DNA from: a virus
Reading direction: 5' to 3' (one strand)
Virus record (IMG/VR): IMGVR_UViG_3300032249_000208
Span: 1-22,488 of that record
Length of the DNA: 22,488 nucleotides
Below are positions 1-5,154 of the stretch, piece after piece. The notes beneath the pieces are model-generated. The model searched no databases and was not told where the DNA came from. It saw nothing but the letters and a program-made list of their open reading frames with translations. Numbering within the stretch: position 1 is the first letter of the stretch; each line of letters begins with the position of its first letter. Both the position numbers and the translations under genes were made by a program.

Positions 1-1
1 A

Positions 2-117
2 AAACCCCTTTGGGTTGCTCTAAGTTGAACCCGCTTTAGGAAGCACTCCACAGGCTTTCCAAAACGCTCAAAGCAACCCAAAAGGGTCTTAATGGAGTTC
101 TACTAAACAGGGTTCAA
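2..117. repeat. Two crossing inverted repeats left of the regulator gene
   Basis: Bases 2-19 and 72-89 are near-perfect reverse complements (arms AACCCCTTTGGGTTGCT and AGCAACCCAAAAGGGT). Bases 25-32 (TTGAACCC) and 110-117 (GGGTTCAA) form a second exact 8-base pair. The two pairs cross rather than nest, so if both formed in one RNA they would make a pseudoknot. Each arm of the first repeat is also a small self-complementary hairpin; on the minus strand the leftmost one ends in TTTT at the window edge. It could be a leftward terminator for the regulator transcript, protein-binding sites, or a structured RNA. No coding region is seen in 1-142. Confidence 0.45.
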
Positions 118-142
118 TCTGCTTGTACAGTATACAACAAAA

Positions 143-382
143 TCAACGCAACTCAGGCCATATCAAATGGTATGAGTCAGGAAATAAGTCTTTACGGCTT
201 ACTAAACCTTTGGATTCTTGCTCCAACAAAGCCCCTAAATAGACCATTTTATCGGCAGGGATACCTGAGTTTTTCCACATAGACACCGCAGGTACGCTAA
301 TTTTGCAGATTTTGGCTATTTTGGTAGGCCCACCCAGTAACTCGATAATTTGGCTATCGGTAAATACGCTTTTCTTCTTCAT
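143..382 (-). CDS. YdaS/Cro-like helix-turn-helix regulator
   Basis: A 79-residue protein. A helix-turn-helix can be read at about residues 18-40, GPTKIAKICKISVPAVSMWK, followed by a GIPADK turn. The C-terminus, SRKDLFPDSYHLIWPEL, is the conserved tail of small YdaS/Cro-type phage regulators, which bind operator DNA between divergent promoters. Length is normal for the family. It sits divergently from the early operon, where a phage repressor or Cro gene is expected. Its start codon lies 6 bases after a predicted -10 box, so the mRNA should be leaderless, and there is no good Shine-Dalgarno sequence. Whether it is the lysogeny repressor or the Cro-like partner cannot be decided here, because no second repressor is in view. 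Confidence 0.8.
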   Translation of the reverse strand: MKKKSVFTDSQIIELLGGPTKIAKICKISVPAVSMWKNSGIPADKMVYLGALLEQESKGLVSRKDLFPDSYHLIWPELR

Positions 383-388
383 TAAGCT

Positions 389-417
389 ATCTTACCAAAT
401 AAACAACGCAGATTCAA
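389..417 (-). promoter_or_regulatory. Leftward promoter of the regulator, predicted leaderless
   Basis: On the minus strand TTGAAT (417-412) is followed after exactly 17 bases by TAAGAT (394-389). The normal start point about 7 bases further on coincides with the A of the ATG at 382, so the transcript would begin at or next to the start codon. This resembles lambda cI made from its maintenance promoter. No start site has been measured. Confidence 0.6.
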
Positions 418-422
418 ATAGT

Positions 423-451
423 TTGCACTTTTTTTTAATTTGCCTTAATAT
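423..451 (+). promoter_or_regulatory. Rightward early promoter
   Basis: TTGCAC (423-428), a 17-base spacer rich in T, then TAATAT (446-451): a near-consensus sigma70 promoter for the early operon. Its -35 is only 5 bases from the -35 of the leftward promoter, so one bound regulator could affect both. The same two hexamers at the same spacing recur at 2475-2503. Confidence 0.7.
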
Positions 452-457
452 GGTGGT

Positions 458-471
458 ACAGCATAAGCTGT
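458..471. promoter_or_regulatory. Candidate operator, inverted repeat
   Basis: ACAGCATAAGCTGT is a 5-base inverted repeat around an ATAA centre. It covers the expected start point of the rightward promoter (-10 at 446-451). The half-site TAAGCT also occurs at 383-388, directly between the leftward -10 box and the regulator start codon. The position fits an operator for the adjacent regulator, but binding is inferred only. Confidence 0.4.
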
Positions 472-489
472 TTACTTTTGGAGATGATT

Positions 490-702
490 ATGGATGACTT
501 ACAGGAATTACATAACGAAATGATGGCAGAGCAAGAACGCCTGAATATAGCTTTAGATAAGGCAGAGGATGGTGATATGTTGACTTTGGCAGAAATTGAC
601 CTAATTAGGTTTCATTGTGGCTTACCCAATAAGCGTAGGATTAGCCCCATTTTGGGTACGATTTTTGACGATTTTTCTAATATTTTTGGGGGGAAACAAT
701 GA
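490..702 (+). CDS. Small acidic early protein, unknown function
   Basis: First gene of the rightward operon, 70 residues from the ATG at 490. This start is preferred over the upstream TTG (478) and ATG (484) because GGAG at 480-483 is then 6 bases away. The N-terminal half is a charged, likely helical stretch (DDLQELHNEMMAEQERLN); the middle has LTLAEIDLIRFHCGLP; the end is hydrophobic and glycine-rich. I do not recognise the family. Its stop overlaps the start of the SSB-like gene (ATGA at 699-702), which suggests coupled translation and a role with DNA replication or recombination. Confidence 0.7.
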   Translation: MDDLQELHNEMMAEQERLNIALDKAEDGDMLTLAEIDLIRFHCGLPNKRRISPILGTIFDDFSNIFGGKQ

Positions 703-1313
703 TTGTGACAGGCACAACTACAGAAAAGAAAGAGTTTAAGGTAGCCCCAGTAGGGTCGCACCTAGCTCGTTTATACCGAATTATTGACTTAGGTACACAG
801 AAGTCCGAGTACATGGGTCAAGTCAAGATGCTACGCAAAGTGAAGTTCTTTTGGGAGCTTCATGGCGATGATTTAAAGATTGAGGGCAAGCCCCTTATCC
901 AAACACGCAACTACACGCTGTCGCTAGGCGATAAGGCTTCGTTACGGAAGGACTTGGAATCTTGGCGTGGCAAATCATTTACCGATGATGAGTTGCGTGG
1001 CTTTGATTTACGCAATTTGTTAGATAAATGGTGCATGGTTACTGTTCAGCATAGAACCGCTAATAACGGCAATACCTACGCTGATGCGGTGGCTATTACC
1101 CCAGTTCCCGCAATCGTACAAAAAGCGGGTGTACCACAGGGCGTAAACCCATGCGTATTGTTTGACTTGCAGAAGTTTGACCAAGAAGTATTTGACAGCT
1201 TATCGCAAGGTCTAAAAGACCAAATCATGCTGTCAGCCGAGTACCGCAATACTTTTACCGATGTAAATAAGAAGTTGCAAGACGCAGCAATAGAAGACGA
1301 CATTCCATTTTAG
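699..1313 (+). CDS. Phage single-stranded DNA-binding-like protein
   Basis: A 204-residue protein. Residues about 20-60 (SHLARLYRIIDLGTQKSEY, then a KMLRKVKFFWEL segment) match a phage family usually annotated as ssDNA-binding or recombination-associated. The last residues, EDDIPF, copy the acidic tip of bacterial SSB, which recruits replication and repair partners. A beta-rich core with GKSFTDDEL and DLRNLLDKWCMVTVQHR fits an OB-like fold. A GGGGGGAAAC ribosome site precedes the ATG, which overlaps the previous stop. The PD-(D/E)XK nuclease two genes downstream supports a DNA metabolism role: the SSB would coat DNA exposed by replication or resection. Family assignment is from recalled sequence pattern. 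Confidence 0.75.
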   Translation: MIVTGTTTEKKEFKVAPVGSHLARLYRIIDLGTQKSEYMGQVKMLRKVKFFWELHGDDLKIEGKPLIQTRNYTLSLGDKASLRKDLESWRGKSFTDDELRGFDLRNLLDKWCMVTVQHRTANNGNTYADAVAITPVPAIVQKAGVPQGVNPCVLFDLQKFDQEVFDSLSQGLKDQIMLSAEYRNTFTDVNKKLQDAAIEDDIPF

Positions 1314-1336
1314 GGGGTAACTTTTAGGAGCGAGCT

Positions 1337-1534
1337 ATGAACCACATGATTAAAGACTTTATTGACCAAAAATATACAGTCAAGACCTTTCAAGAACGGG
1401 GCTACGATGAAGAAGTACCCATTATCGGGTTTGCCCAAGATGACTTGGAAACTGTCATTAAGACTGTGGTTCAGGCTTGTGCCGACAGGGTTAAAAACTC
1501 AGACGATAGAATGGCTGTGCTACAGTTAATGTAA
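1337..1534 (+). CDS. Small conserved-type phage protein, unknown function
   Basis: 65 residues, starting 6 bases after a clean AGGAG (1326-1330). It is mostly charged and likely helical, with DDLETVIKTVVQACADRVK as the best helix and no membrane segment or metal motif. It lies between the SSB-like gene and the PD-(D/E)XK nuclease in the same direction and probably the same transcript. No function can be assigned. Confidence 0.7.
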   Translation: MNHMIKDFIDQKYTVKTFQERGYDEEVPIIGFAQDDLETVIKTVVQACADRVKNSDDRMAVLQLM

Positions 1535-1552
1535 TGTTTAACAGGGGGAATT

Positions 1553-2296
1553 ATGTTAGTAAAAGAGAATACAAGTGAGAGCGGTCATTGGTACTTACCC
1601 GATGGCAGTCCAGCCTATCGCATCATTGGCAAGAACGGGAAAGAAAGAAACTCAACTGTCAAAGACGCAAGAGAACATGGCTTATTGCCCTCAGTTACCA
1701 CAATTATTGGTTGTGCGTCAAAACCCGCATTGGATGTATGGAAACAACAACAAGCCATATTGTCCGCTCTTACATTACCTCGCTTAGAGGGTGAATCTGA
1801 GGAAGATTGGCTAAGTCGAGTCGTTGCTGATAGCAAGGAAACCGCCAAGCAAGCAGCAGAACGGGGAACGCAGATACATGGGGTCATAGAAGCCTTCTAC
1901 GAGGGCATTTACATACCTGAGCTACCACCCTATGTCCGAGCCGTAGAAAACGCCATAAACGAGCATTTTGGCTCACAGCTATGGATTTCTGAGAAGTCCT
2001 TTGCTTATGGTGGTTTTGGCGGTAAATGCGACCTAGTTGCTAAGTCAGGATTTGTGGTTGACTTCAAAACGACTGAGAAAGACTTAGACAAGCTCGATTA
2101 CTTCTTTGACCACCAAATGCAACTGGCGGCTTATAGACAAGGGTTTGAGATGCCCAAAGCTCGATGTGCGATTGTTTATGTTAATGCCCTACAAAATAAG
2201 GCTAAACTAGTCGAGATACCTGAAGATGACCTGCGAATCGGGTGGGATTGTTTTACGCATCTTTTGGCGTTTTATCGGGCAAAGAATAAACTATAA
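1553..2296 (+). CDS. PD-(D/E)XK nuclease, Cas4/RecB-like phage exonuclease
   Basis: 247 residues. The conserved order of this nuclease superfamily is visible: RGTQIH (H109) with a following IEAFYEG, E147 in SEKSFAYGG, D160 in GGKCDLVA, the VVDFKTT motif (D170, K172), and QLAAY (Q190, Y194) as the QxxxY motif. These residues bind metal and cut DNA in RecB, Cas4 and lambda exonuclease relatives. AGGGGGAA precedes the ATG at 1553. With the SSB-like gene in the same operon it probably serves phage recombination or DNA processing, though no annealase is in the window. Degradation of host DNA is an alternative. The catalytic residues look intact. Confidence 0.85.
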   Translation: MLVKENTSESGHWYLPDGSPAYRIIGKNGKERNSTVKDAREHGLLPSVTTIIGCASKPALDVWKQQQAILSALTLPRLEGESEEDWLSRVVADSKETAKQAAERGTQIHGVIEAFYEGIYIPELPPYVRAVENAINEHFGSQLWISEKSFAYGGFGGKCDLVAKSGFVVDFKTTEKDLDKLDYFFDHQMQLAAYRQGFEMPKARCAIVYVNALQNKAKLVEIPEDDLRIGWDCFTHLLAFYRAKNKL

Positions 2297-2297
2297 T
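2292..2297 (+). promoter_or_regulatory. Candidate -10 box for the structured RNA
   Basis: TATAAT overlaps the nuclease stop codon. A start 7 bases downstream would fall on the GGGGTGGC stem at 2304. No good -35 hexamer lies 16-18 bases upstream (the bases there are TTTTAT), so this could be a weak promoter or chance. Confidence 0.25.
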
Positions 2298-2303
2298 GAT
2301 TAC

Positions 2304-2452
2304 GGGGTGGCGGCAATCCCCCTGCCACAATCTCCTTCACACCGAGGGCCACCCCACCTTTACAGGGCGGTTAAGCAAGCGTTAGAGGATGCTTGGATAA
2401 AGGGTTTTCTTGCTTTCCCCCCAATTTAGCCAAATCTACGCCCTGTTTTTTT
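2304..2452 (+). ncRNA. Candidate structured RNA ending in a terminator
   Basis: No credible gene lies in 2297-2531, yet pairing is dense. GGGGTGGC (2304-2311) pairs with GCCACCCC (2348-2355) and encloses GGCA/TGCC (2312-2315 with 2323-2326). A second domain is closed by ACAGGGCG (2362-2369) with CGCCCTGT (2439-2446), and contains AAGCAAG (2373-2379) with CTTGCTT (2409-2415). Alternative partners exist: GTGGC with GCCAC at 2324-2328, and CAAGC (2376-2380) with GCTTG (2391-2395). The closing stem runs into a T tract. It may be a small RNA, a leader-type switch at the end of the early transcript, or an elaborate terminator. I cannot match it to a known RNA family. Confidence 0.45.
2362..2452 (+). 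terminator. Rho-independent terminator with a large nested loop
   Basis: ACAGGGCG (2362-2369) and CGCCCTGT (2439-2446) form an 8-base stem running directly into TTTTTTT (2446-2452). The 69-base interior folds further. It follows the nuclease gene and precedes a fresh promoter, so it probably separates two rightward transcription units. Confidence 0.55.
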
Positions 2453-2474
2453 ATACACTAGGGAAACTACCTAG

Positions 2475-2503
2475 TTGCACTATATGTTAAGTTGGCTTAA
2501 TAT
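2475..2503 (+). promoter_or_regulatory. Second rightward promoter
   Basis: TTGCAC (2475-2480), 17-base spacer, TAATAT (2498-2503): identical hexamers and spacing to the early promoter at 423-451. It follows the terminator at 2452 and drives the small-gene operon starting at 2532. The operator-like inverted repeat of the first promoter is not seen here. Confidence 0.65.
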
Positions 2504-2531
2504 TTAATCGTTGTTTAACTAAGGGGGATTT

Positions 2532-2624
2532 ATGAAAGACTTTTTATTAGGTATGGTTGCAGGTGTGTTGGCGTTTGGCATACCTGCTATTGTTTATGTG
2601 TGGAGAACTGGGGGAATATCATGA
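2532..2624 (+). CDS. Tiny single-span membrane protein
   Basis: 30 residues from the ATG at 2532, preceded by AAGGGGGA (2521-2528). Sequence begins MKDFLLGMVAGVLAFGIPA and continues IVYVWRTGGIS: one hydrophobic helix of about 20 residues with a basic residue on each side. Its stop overlaps the next start as ATGA (2621-2624), the same coupling used throughout this operon, which supports it being real despite its size. First gene after the 2475-2503 promoter. Function unknown; a membrane role next to a lipoprotein suggests action at the host envelope. Confidence 0.6.
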   Translation: MKDFLLGMVAGVLAFGIPAIVYVWRTGGIS

Positions 2625-2872
2625 AATACGCAATCGCACTATTAACCGCATTATTAGGGGCTTGTTCATCGTTTGAGCCACCCAACGCTACACTAGAAAC
2701 AGATAAGACTGTTTTTCACATGACTCGTAGTCAGGTTATCTTGGCTATTAATGAATGTGAGTCAGCCAACACAAGACCAATAGTCATCGAGGCTAGGCGT
2801 AAGATTAACGGGGTAACGACTACTGTACCCGTTGAAGTGACCTGCCATCCACGCTATAAAATTTTTTACTAG
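2621..2872 (+). CDS. Small phage lipoprotein
   Basis: 83 residues from the ATG at 2621. The upstream in-frame start at 2600 is rejected because it would place a charged extension before the signal peptide and ignores the GGGGGA site at 2609-2614. The N-terminus is a lipoprotein signal, KYAIALLTALLGAC, with lipobox LGAC and acceptor C15. The mature part is about 68 residues with two further cysteines, C46 and C75, that could form a disulfide in the periplasm. The motif NECESANTRPIV and a PVEVTCHPR end look like a conserved phage family. It could be an outer-membrane superinfection-exclusion protein or an o-spanin-like factor, but it lies in an early-type operon away from the lysis genes. Confidence 0.75.
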   Translation: MKYAIALLTALLGACSSFEPPNATLETDKTVFHMTRSQVILAINECESANTRPIVIEARRKINGVTTTVPVEVTCHPRYKIFY

Positions 2873-2880
2873 GGGGTAAT

Positions 2881-3084
2881 ATGATTGGTACTGTAACGAT
2901 TGGCGATACGCCTGTTGATGTATATGGCACAGAACTGCCTGCTGAACCTGCTGTTGGCATTATGGGCAATTATGTTGAGATTGAGGACTTAGAAGTAGGC
3001 GGCATTAGCATCTATGAAATGGTCGCTAACAACCCAATCTTTGAGCAAATCCAAGAAGCAATCAACGATATGGTGAACTCATGA
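2881..3084 (+). CDS. Small acidic protein, unknown function
   Basis: 67 residues, preceded by TAGGGGGT five bases before the ATG. The composition is acidic and beta-like at the start (IGTVTIGDTPVDVYGTELP), with a helical end (NNPIFEQIQEAINDMV). No membrane segment or recognised motif. Its stop overlaps the next gene (ATGA at 3081-3084). Third gene of the small-gene operon; no function assigned. Confidence 0.65.
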   Translation: MIGTVTIGDTPVDVYGTELPAEPAVGIMGNYVEIEDLEVGGISIYEMVANNPIFEQIQEAINDMVNS

Positions 3085-3422
3085 AAACTACAGCAATACG
3101 AAAATCTATGGATGGTATGTCAGCAGCAAGCAATAGTTGTTTTCCTACTTCTGCAAAAAAAACTCAAAAAATTAAATGGCTAGATAACAAAGAATTGTAT
3201 AAAGCCAACATTACAGGCCATGAACGAGTAGTTACTCCAGTTCATTTTGCTACGGATATTCACAAAAAGCCTTATTTAATGGATTGTGTAACTGGCACTT
3301 TATATAGACCTGATGACGGAAGTTGTGCAAGTTCTGATACTTTAAAAATTATTAAATTTACTAAGTCTGATGATTTAAAGCCCGTTTTAATGAAAATTAA
3401 AGTTCAAGAGGTGATTGAATGA
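3081..3422 (+). CDS. Hypothetical basic protein
   Basis: 113 residues, translationally coupled by ATGA to the gene before (3081-3084) and the gene after (3419-3422). It is lysine-rich, with a low-complexity N-terminus (SAASNSCFPTSAKKTQK) and a middle that reads like a small beta domain: HERVVTPVHFATDIHKKPYL, then MDCVTGTLYRPDDG. The DNA is visibly more A/T-rich than its neighbours, which may mean separate acquisition. I do not recognise it. Confidence 0.65.
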   Translation: MKTTAIRKSMDGMSAASNSCFPTSAKKTQKIKWLDNKELYKANITGHERVVTPVHFATDIHKKPYLMDCVTGTLYRPDDGSCASSDTLKIIKFTKSDDLKPVLMKIKVQEVIE

Positions 3423-3664
3423 AAGCATTTCCAAGCACAGAACCTATTTATGGCGATAACATTGTTGGCGTTAAACAAAGCACAGGCATGGATTTACGGG
3501 ATTACTTTGCTGCCAAAGCATTTCAAAGTTTAATATCTTACGCCCTTCCTGATTGCGTTTATTACACTATAGACAACCAATCAAGAATTGAAATAGGAAT
3601 AGAAATTTTGGCTAAAGATGCTTATTTATTTGCTGATGCCATGATGAAAGCGAGGACAGAATGA
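3419..3664 (+). CDS. Conserved small phage protein of the GMDLRDYFAAKA type
   Basis: 81 residues. The motif GMDLRDYFAAKAFQSL near residues 22-37 and the C-terminal LAKDAYLFADAMMKAR are shared by many small phage proteins of unknown role, typically encoded among early genes. It is soluble, with no signal or metal site. The ATG overlaps the previous stop. The next tiny gene starts at 3661, overlapping this stop by four bases. Function remains unknown; family recognition is from memory of the motif. Confidence 0.7.
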   Translation: MKAFPSTEPIYGDNIVGVKQSTGMDLRDYFAAKAFQSLISYALPDCVYYTIDNQSRIEIGIEILAKDAYLFADAMMKARTE

Positions 3665-3747
3665 ACCTATTTGTAGCTACAATTTTGTTCGTTTTATTAG
3701 CAGTAGCGTGTACAACTCTAGGTTACATTTTAGGGGGGTATTTATGA
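3661..3747 (+). CDS. Tiny membrane protein
   Basis: 28 residues, beginning MNLFVATILFVLLAVACTT and ending LGYILGGYL. It is essentially one hydrophobic helix with a cysteine at residue 17. It starts at ATGA overlapping the previous stop (3661-3664) and ends by overlapping the next start (ATGA, 3744-3747); the two couplings argue that it is translated. VACT is not a standard lipobox, and the signal lacks basic residues, so membrane insertion rather than lipidation is expected. Function unknown. Confidence 0.5.
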   Translation: MNLFVATILFVLLAVACTTLGYILGGYL

Positions 3748-3947
3748 ATGTCCCATACAACAACGGCAAAGTACAAATCGGTAAGTATTATGTACCACCT
3801 AAATATGTTGAAAAAGACACCGATATGCTTGAGCTTCAGTCTTATTTAATCTATGACCCAGCCCGTCTTAACAGGGCTTATTGGACTGAAAAAGGTCTGT
3901 TACTATTAGGACTCTTTATTGTCTTGGTTATATTCCTCAAGAGCTAG
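3744..3947 (+). CDS. Small C-tail-anchored membrane protein
   Basis: 67 residues from the ATG at 3744, chosen over upstream 3708 because of AGGGGGG at 3732-3738 and the ATGA overlap with the preceding stop. The first 47 residues are polar (VPYNNGKVQIGKYYVPPKY, then LELQSYLIYDPARLNRAY). The last 17, GLLLLGLFIVLVIFLKS, are a membrane helix, giving an N-in/C-tail topology. Last gene of the rightward operon. Its 3' end overlaps the endolysin 3' end by 42 bases on the other strand. Unknown function; a membrane-located accessory or immunity role is possible. Confidence 0.65.
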   Translation: MNVPYNNGKVQIGKYYVPPKYVEKDTDMLELQSYLIYDPARLNRAYWTEKGLLLLGLFIVLVIFLKS

Positions 3948-4445
3948 TTTTCTAGCATCCTCAACCCGATTAAGCCAACCTTTAATAAAGCGAGCTTGGT
4001 CGGGTTTTCTTGCCACTATGCCTTGATAGAAGTCTGCCCTAGCGTCTGAAAACTTTGCAATAAGGTCTTTAGGGTTTGCATCATTAATTGCTGCCATAGT
4101 CTTAGGCCCGATAACTCCATCACTAACGCATCCGATTGCCTGTTGTAGCGTCTTAACGCTTCTGCCTGTGCCTGCATTAACGGCAAAATCGAATACCACA
4201 TAATCTAAGCCTTTCGGTAGGACTTCACAATAACTAGGATTCCAATACTTTAGTTTATACATTGAGCCGACTTTTTCGGGGGTCAAGGCTCGCATATCGG
4301 CTTCGGATACAGGATGCCCCACAAATTCTTCCCAAACACGCTTAGTAACGCCTAGATTCGTCATACCGCCTGAGTCTAGGGGGTCATTAACAAAACCGCC
4401 CTCGTGCTTTAGGATGCGTTTTAAACACTTCTCAAATCGGCTCAT
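3906..4445 (-). CDS. Endolysin, glycoside hydrolase 108 lysozyme
   Basis: 179 residues. The GH108 signature is clear at residues 14-34: HEGGFVNDPLDSGGMTNLGVT, split as catalytic glutamate E15 in EGGF and the DSGGMTNLGVT segment. The C-terminal half (LQQAIGCVSDGVIGPKTMAA, then FIKGWLNRVEDAR) corresponds to the peptidoglycan-binding domain usual in this family. It cleaves the glycan strands of peptidoglycan. There is no signal peptide or signal-arrest helix, so it should stay in the cytoplasm until a holin opens the membrane, consistent with the putative holin gene immediately upstream. It is the last gene of the late operon. Confidence 0.92.
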   Translation of the reverse strand: MSRFEKCLKRILKHEGGFVNDPLDSGGMTNLGVTKRVWEEFVGHPVSEADMRALTPEKVGSMYKLKYWNPSYCEVLPKGLDYVVFDFAVNAGTGRSVKTLQQAIGCVSDGVIGPKTMAAINDANPKDLIAKFSDARADFYQGIVARKPDQARFIKGWLNRVEDARKLALEEYNQDNKES

Positions 4446-4461
4446 AGCCTAACCATGCGGT

Positions 4462-4830
4462 TCATTTTTTTAGGTTTGCCATGATGCGACTACCAAATAG
4501 AAATCCAAAGGCTATGTTGGCAGCTTCTAAGCCGATGCGTTGAACATATTGGTCAACAGGTAAGAATAAGGTAGATAAACCCACCACAATGACTGTTAAC
4601 GCCCCTAAATAACGGCTAGACGCTCTTAAATCTATAACCCATTGGCTAGGTTGCCCAAACGGGTTATCGAGCTTGGCAAGGGCTTCTAGACGAGCAATTT
4701 CGCTGTTATCAAGCTGAATTTGCTCGGCAATAGTGGTTGGGCGAACTCCACCATTAAAACGCCCTATAAGCTGTTTAATGCCTTCTACGCCTACTGGAAC
4801 TAATGCCCCGATGATAGTTTCTATAATCAC
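4462..4830 (-). CDS. Putative holin
   Basis: 122 residues starting with GTG at 4830, which overlaps the stop of the preceding gene (GTGA), indicating coupled translation. There is an amphipathic N-terminus, a charged middle (TIAEQIQLDNSEIARLEALA), and hydrophobic helices at about residues 74-92 (YLGALTVIVVGLSTLFL) and 98-115 (IAFGFLFGSR). It resembles the three-TM holin family found next to GH108 endolysins. It would form the inner-membrane lesion releasing the endolysin. The assignment rests on position and topology more than on sequence identity. Confidence 0.65.
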   Translation of the reverse strand: MIIETIIGALVPVGVEGIKQLIGRFNGGVRPTTIAEQIQLDNSEIARLEALAKLDNPFGQPSQWVIDLRASSRYLGALTVIVVGLSTLFLPVDQYVQRIGLEAANIAFGFLFGSRIMANLKK

Positions 4831-4994
4831 TTAGGTAGCGACCATCCATGAGTAGATAGGTAGGCATAACCTAGACCACCGACAAAGACATAAAACAATG
4901 TTCTTAGTGAGAACCAACCAAACTGGCTTACTTTCTCATTTAACCATTCTTTAATGGCTTCTTTAACTACTTCTTTTTGGATTTCGTTAGGCAT
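4827..4994 (-). CDS. Small membrane protein of the lysis cassette
   Basis: 55 residues, MPNEIQKEVVKEAIKEWLNE onward. A charged helical N-terminus precedes a single hydrophobic stretch (FGWFSLRTLFYVFVGGLGYA). Its start overlaps the stop of the upstream basic-protein gene by eight bases, and its stop overlaps the holin GTG. Between a basic protein and the holin it may be an accessory holin, antiholin or i-spanin-like protein. The helical N-terminus is too short for a typical i-spanin coiled coil. A tight overlap at both ends supports reality. Confidence 0.65.
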   Translation of the reverse strand: MPNEIQKEVVKEAIKEWLNEKVSQFGWFSLRTLFYVFVGGLGYAYLSTHGWSLPK

Positions 4995-5154
4995 TTTTCT
5001 TCCTAACTGTAGTCTTTTTAACAGCAGGTTTACGCTTAACCGCAGGTTTTTTGGGCGTGGCTTTTACTTCACCTTGCCAATCATTGAGAATAGTAAGCCA
5101 ATGCACCTTTTTGGTGTAGCCCATCTTATCGCACATCCAATCAATTAGGAACAT
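4987..5154 (-). CDS. Small protein with a histone H1-like lysine/proline tail
   Basis: 55 residues. The N-terminal half, MFLIDWMCDKMGYTKKVHWL, is compact and aromatic. The C-terminal half is very basic, with a tandem KPAVKR/KPAVKK repeat and a TTVRKKNA end. Such tails bind nucleic acid or acidic surfaces. It starts 14 bases inside the end of the fibre-assembly-like gene and overlaps the next gene by eight bases, so it belongs to the lysis/tail end of the late operon. Function unknown. Confidence 0.65.
   Translation of the reverse strand: MFLIDWMCDKMGYTKKVHWLTILNDWQGEVKATPKKPAVKRKPAVKKTTVRKKNA

Noticed and set aside
108-124. tRNA T-loop-like GGGTTCAATCT
   Set aside because: The flanking bases do not pair as a T stem, and no anticodon or acceptor arm is found nearby.
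2226-2429. 67-codon frame running through the nuclease end and the structured gap
   Set aside because: It crosses the hairpins, has no ribosome site and no sensible protein composition; the gap is better explained as RNA structure.
3943-3956. GCTAG-TTTT-CTAGC hairpin as a bidirectional terminator
   Set aside because: The stem is only five bases and no T tract follows on either strand.
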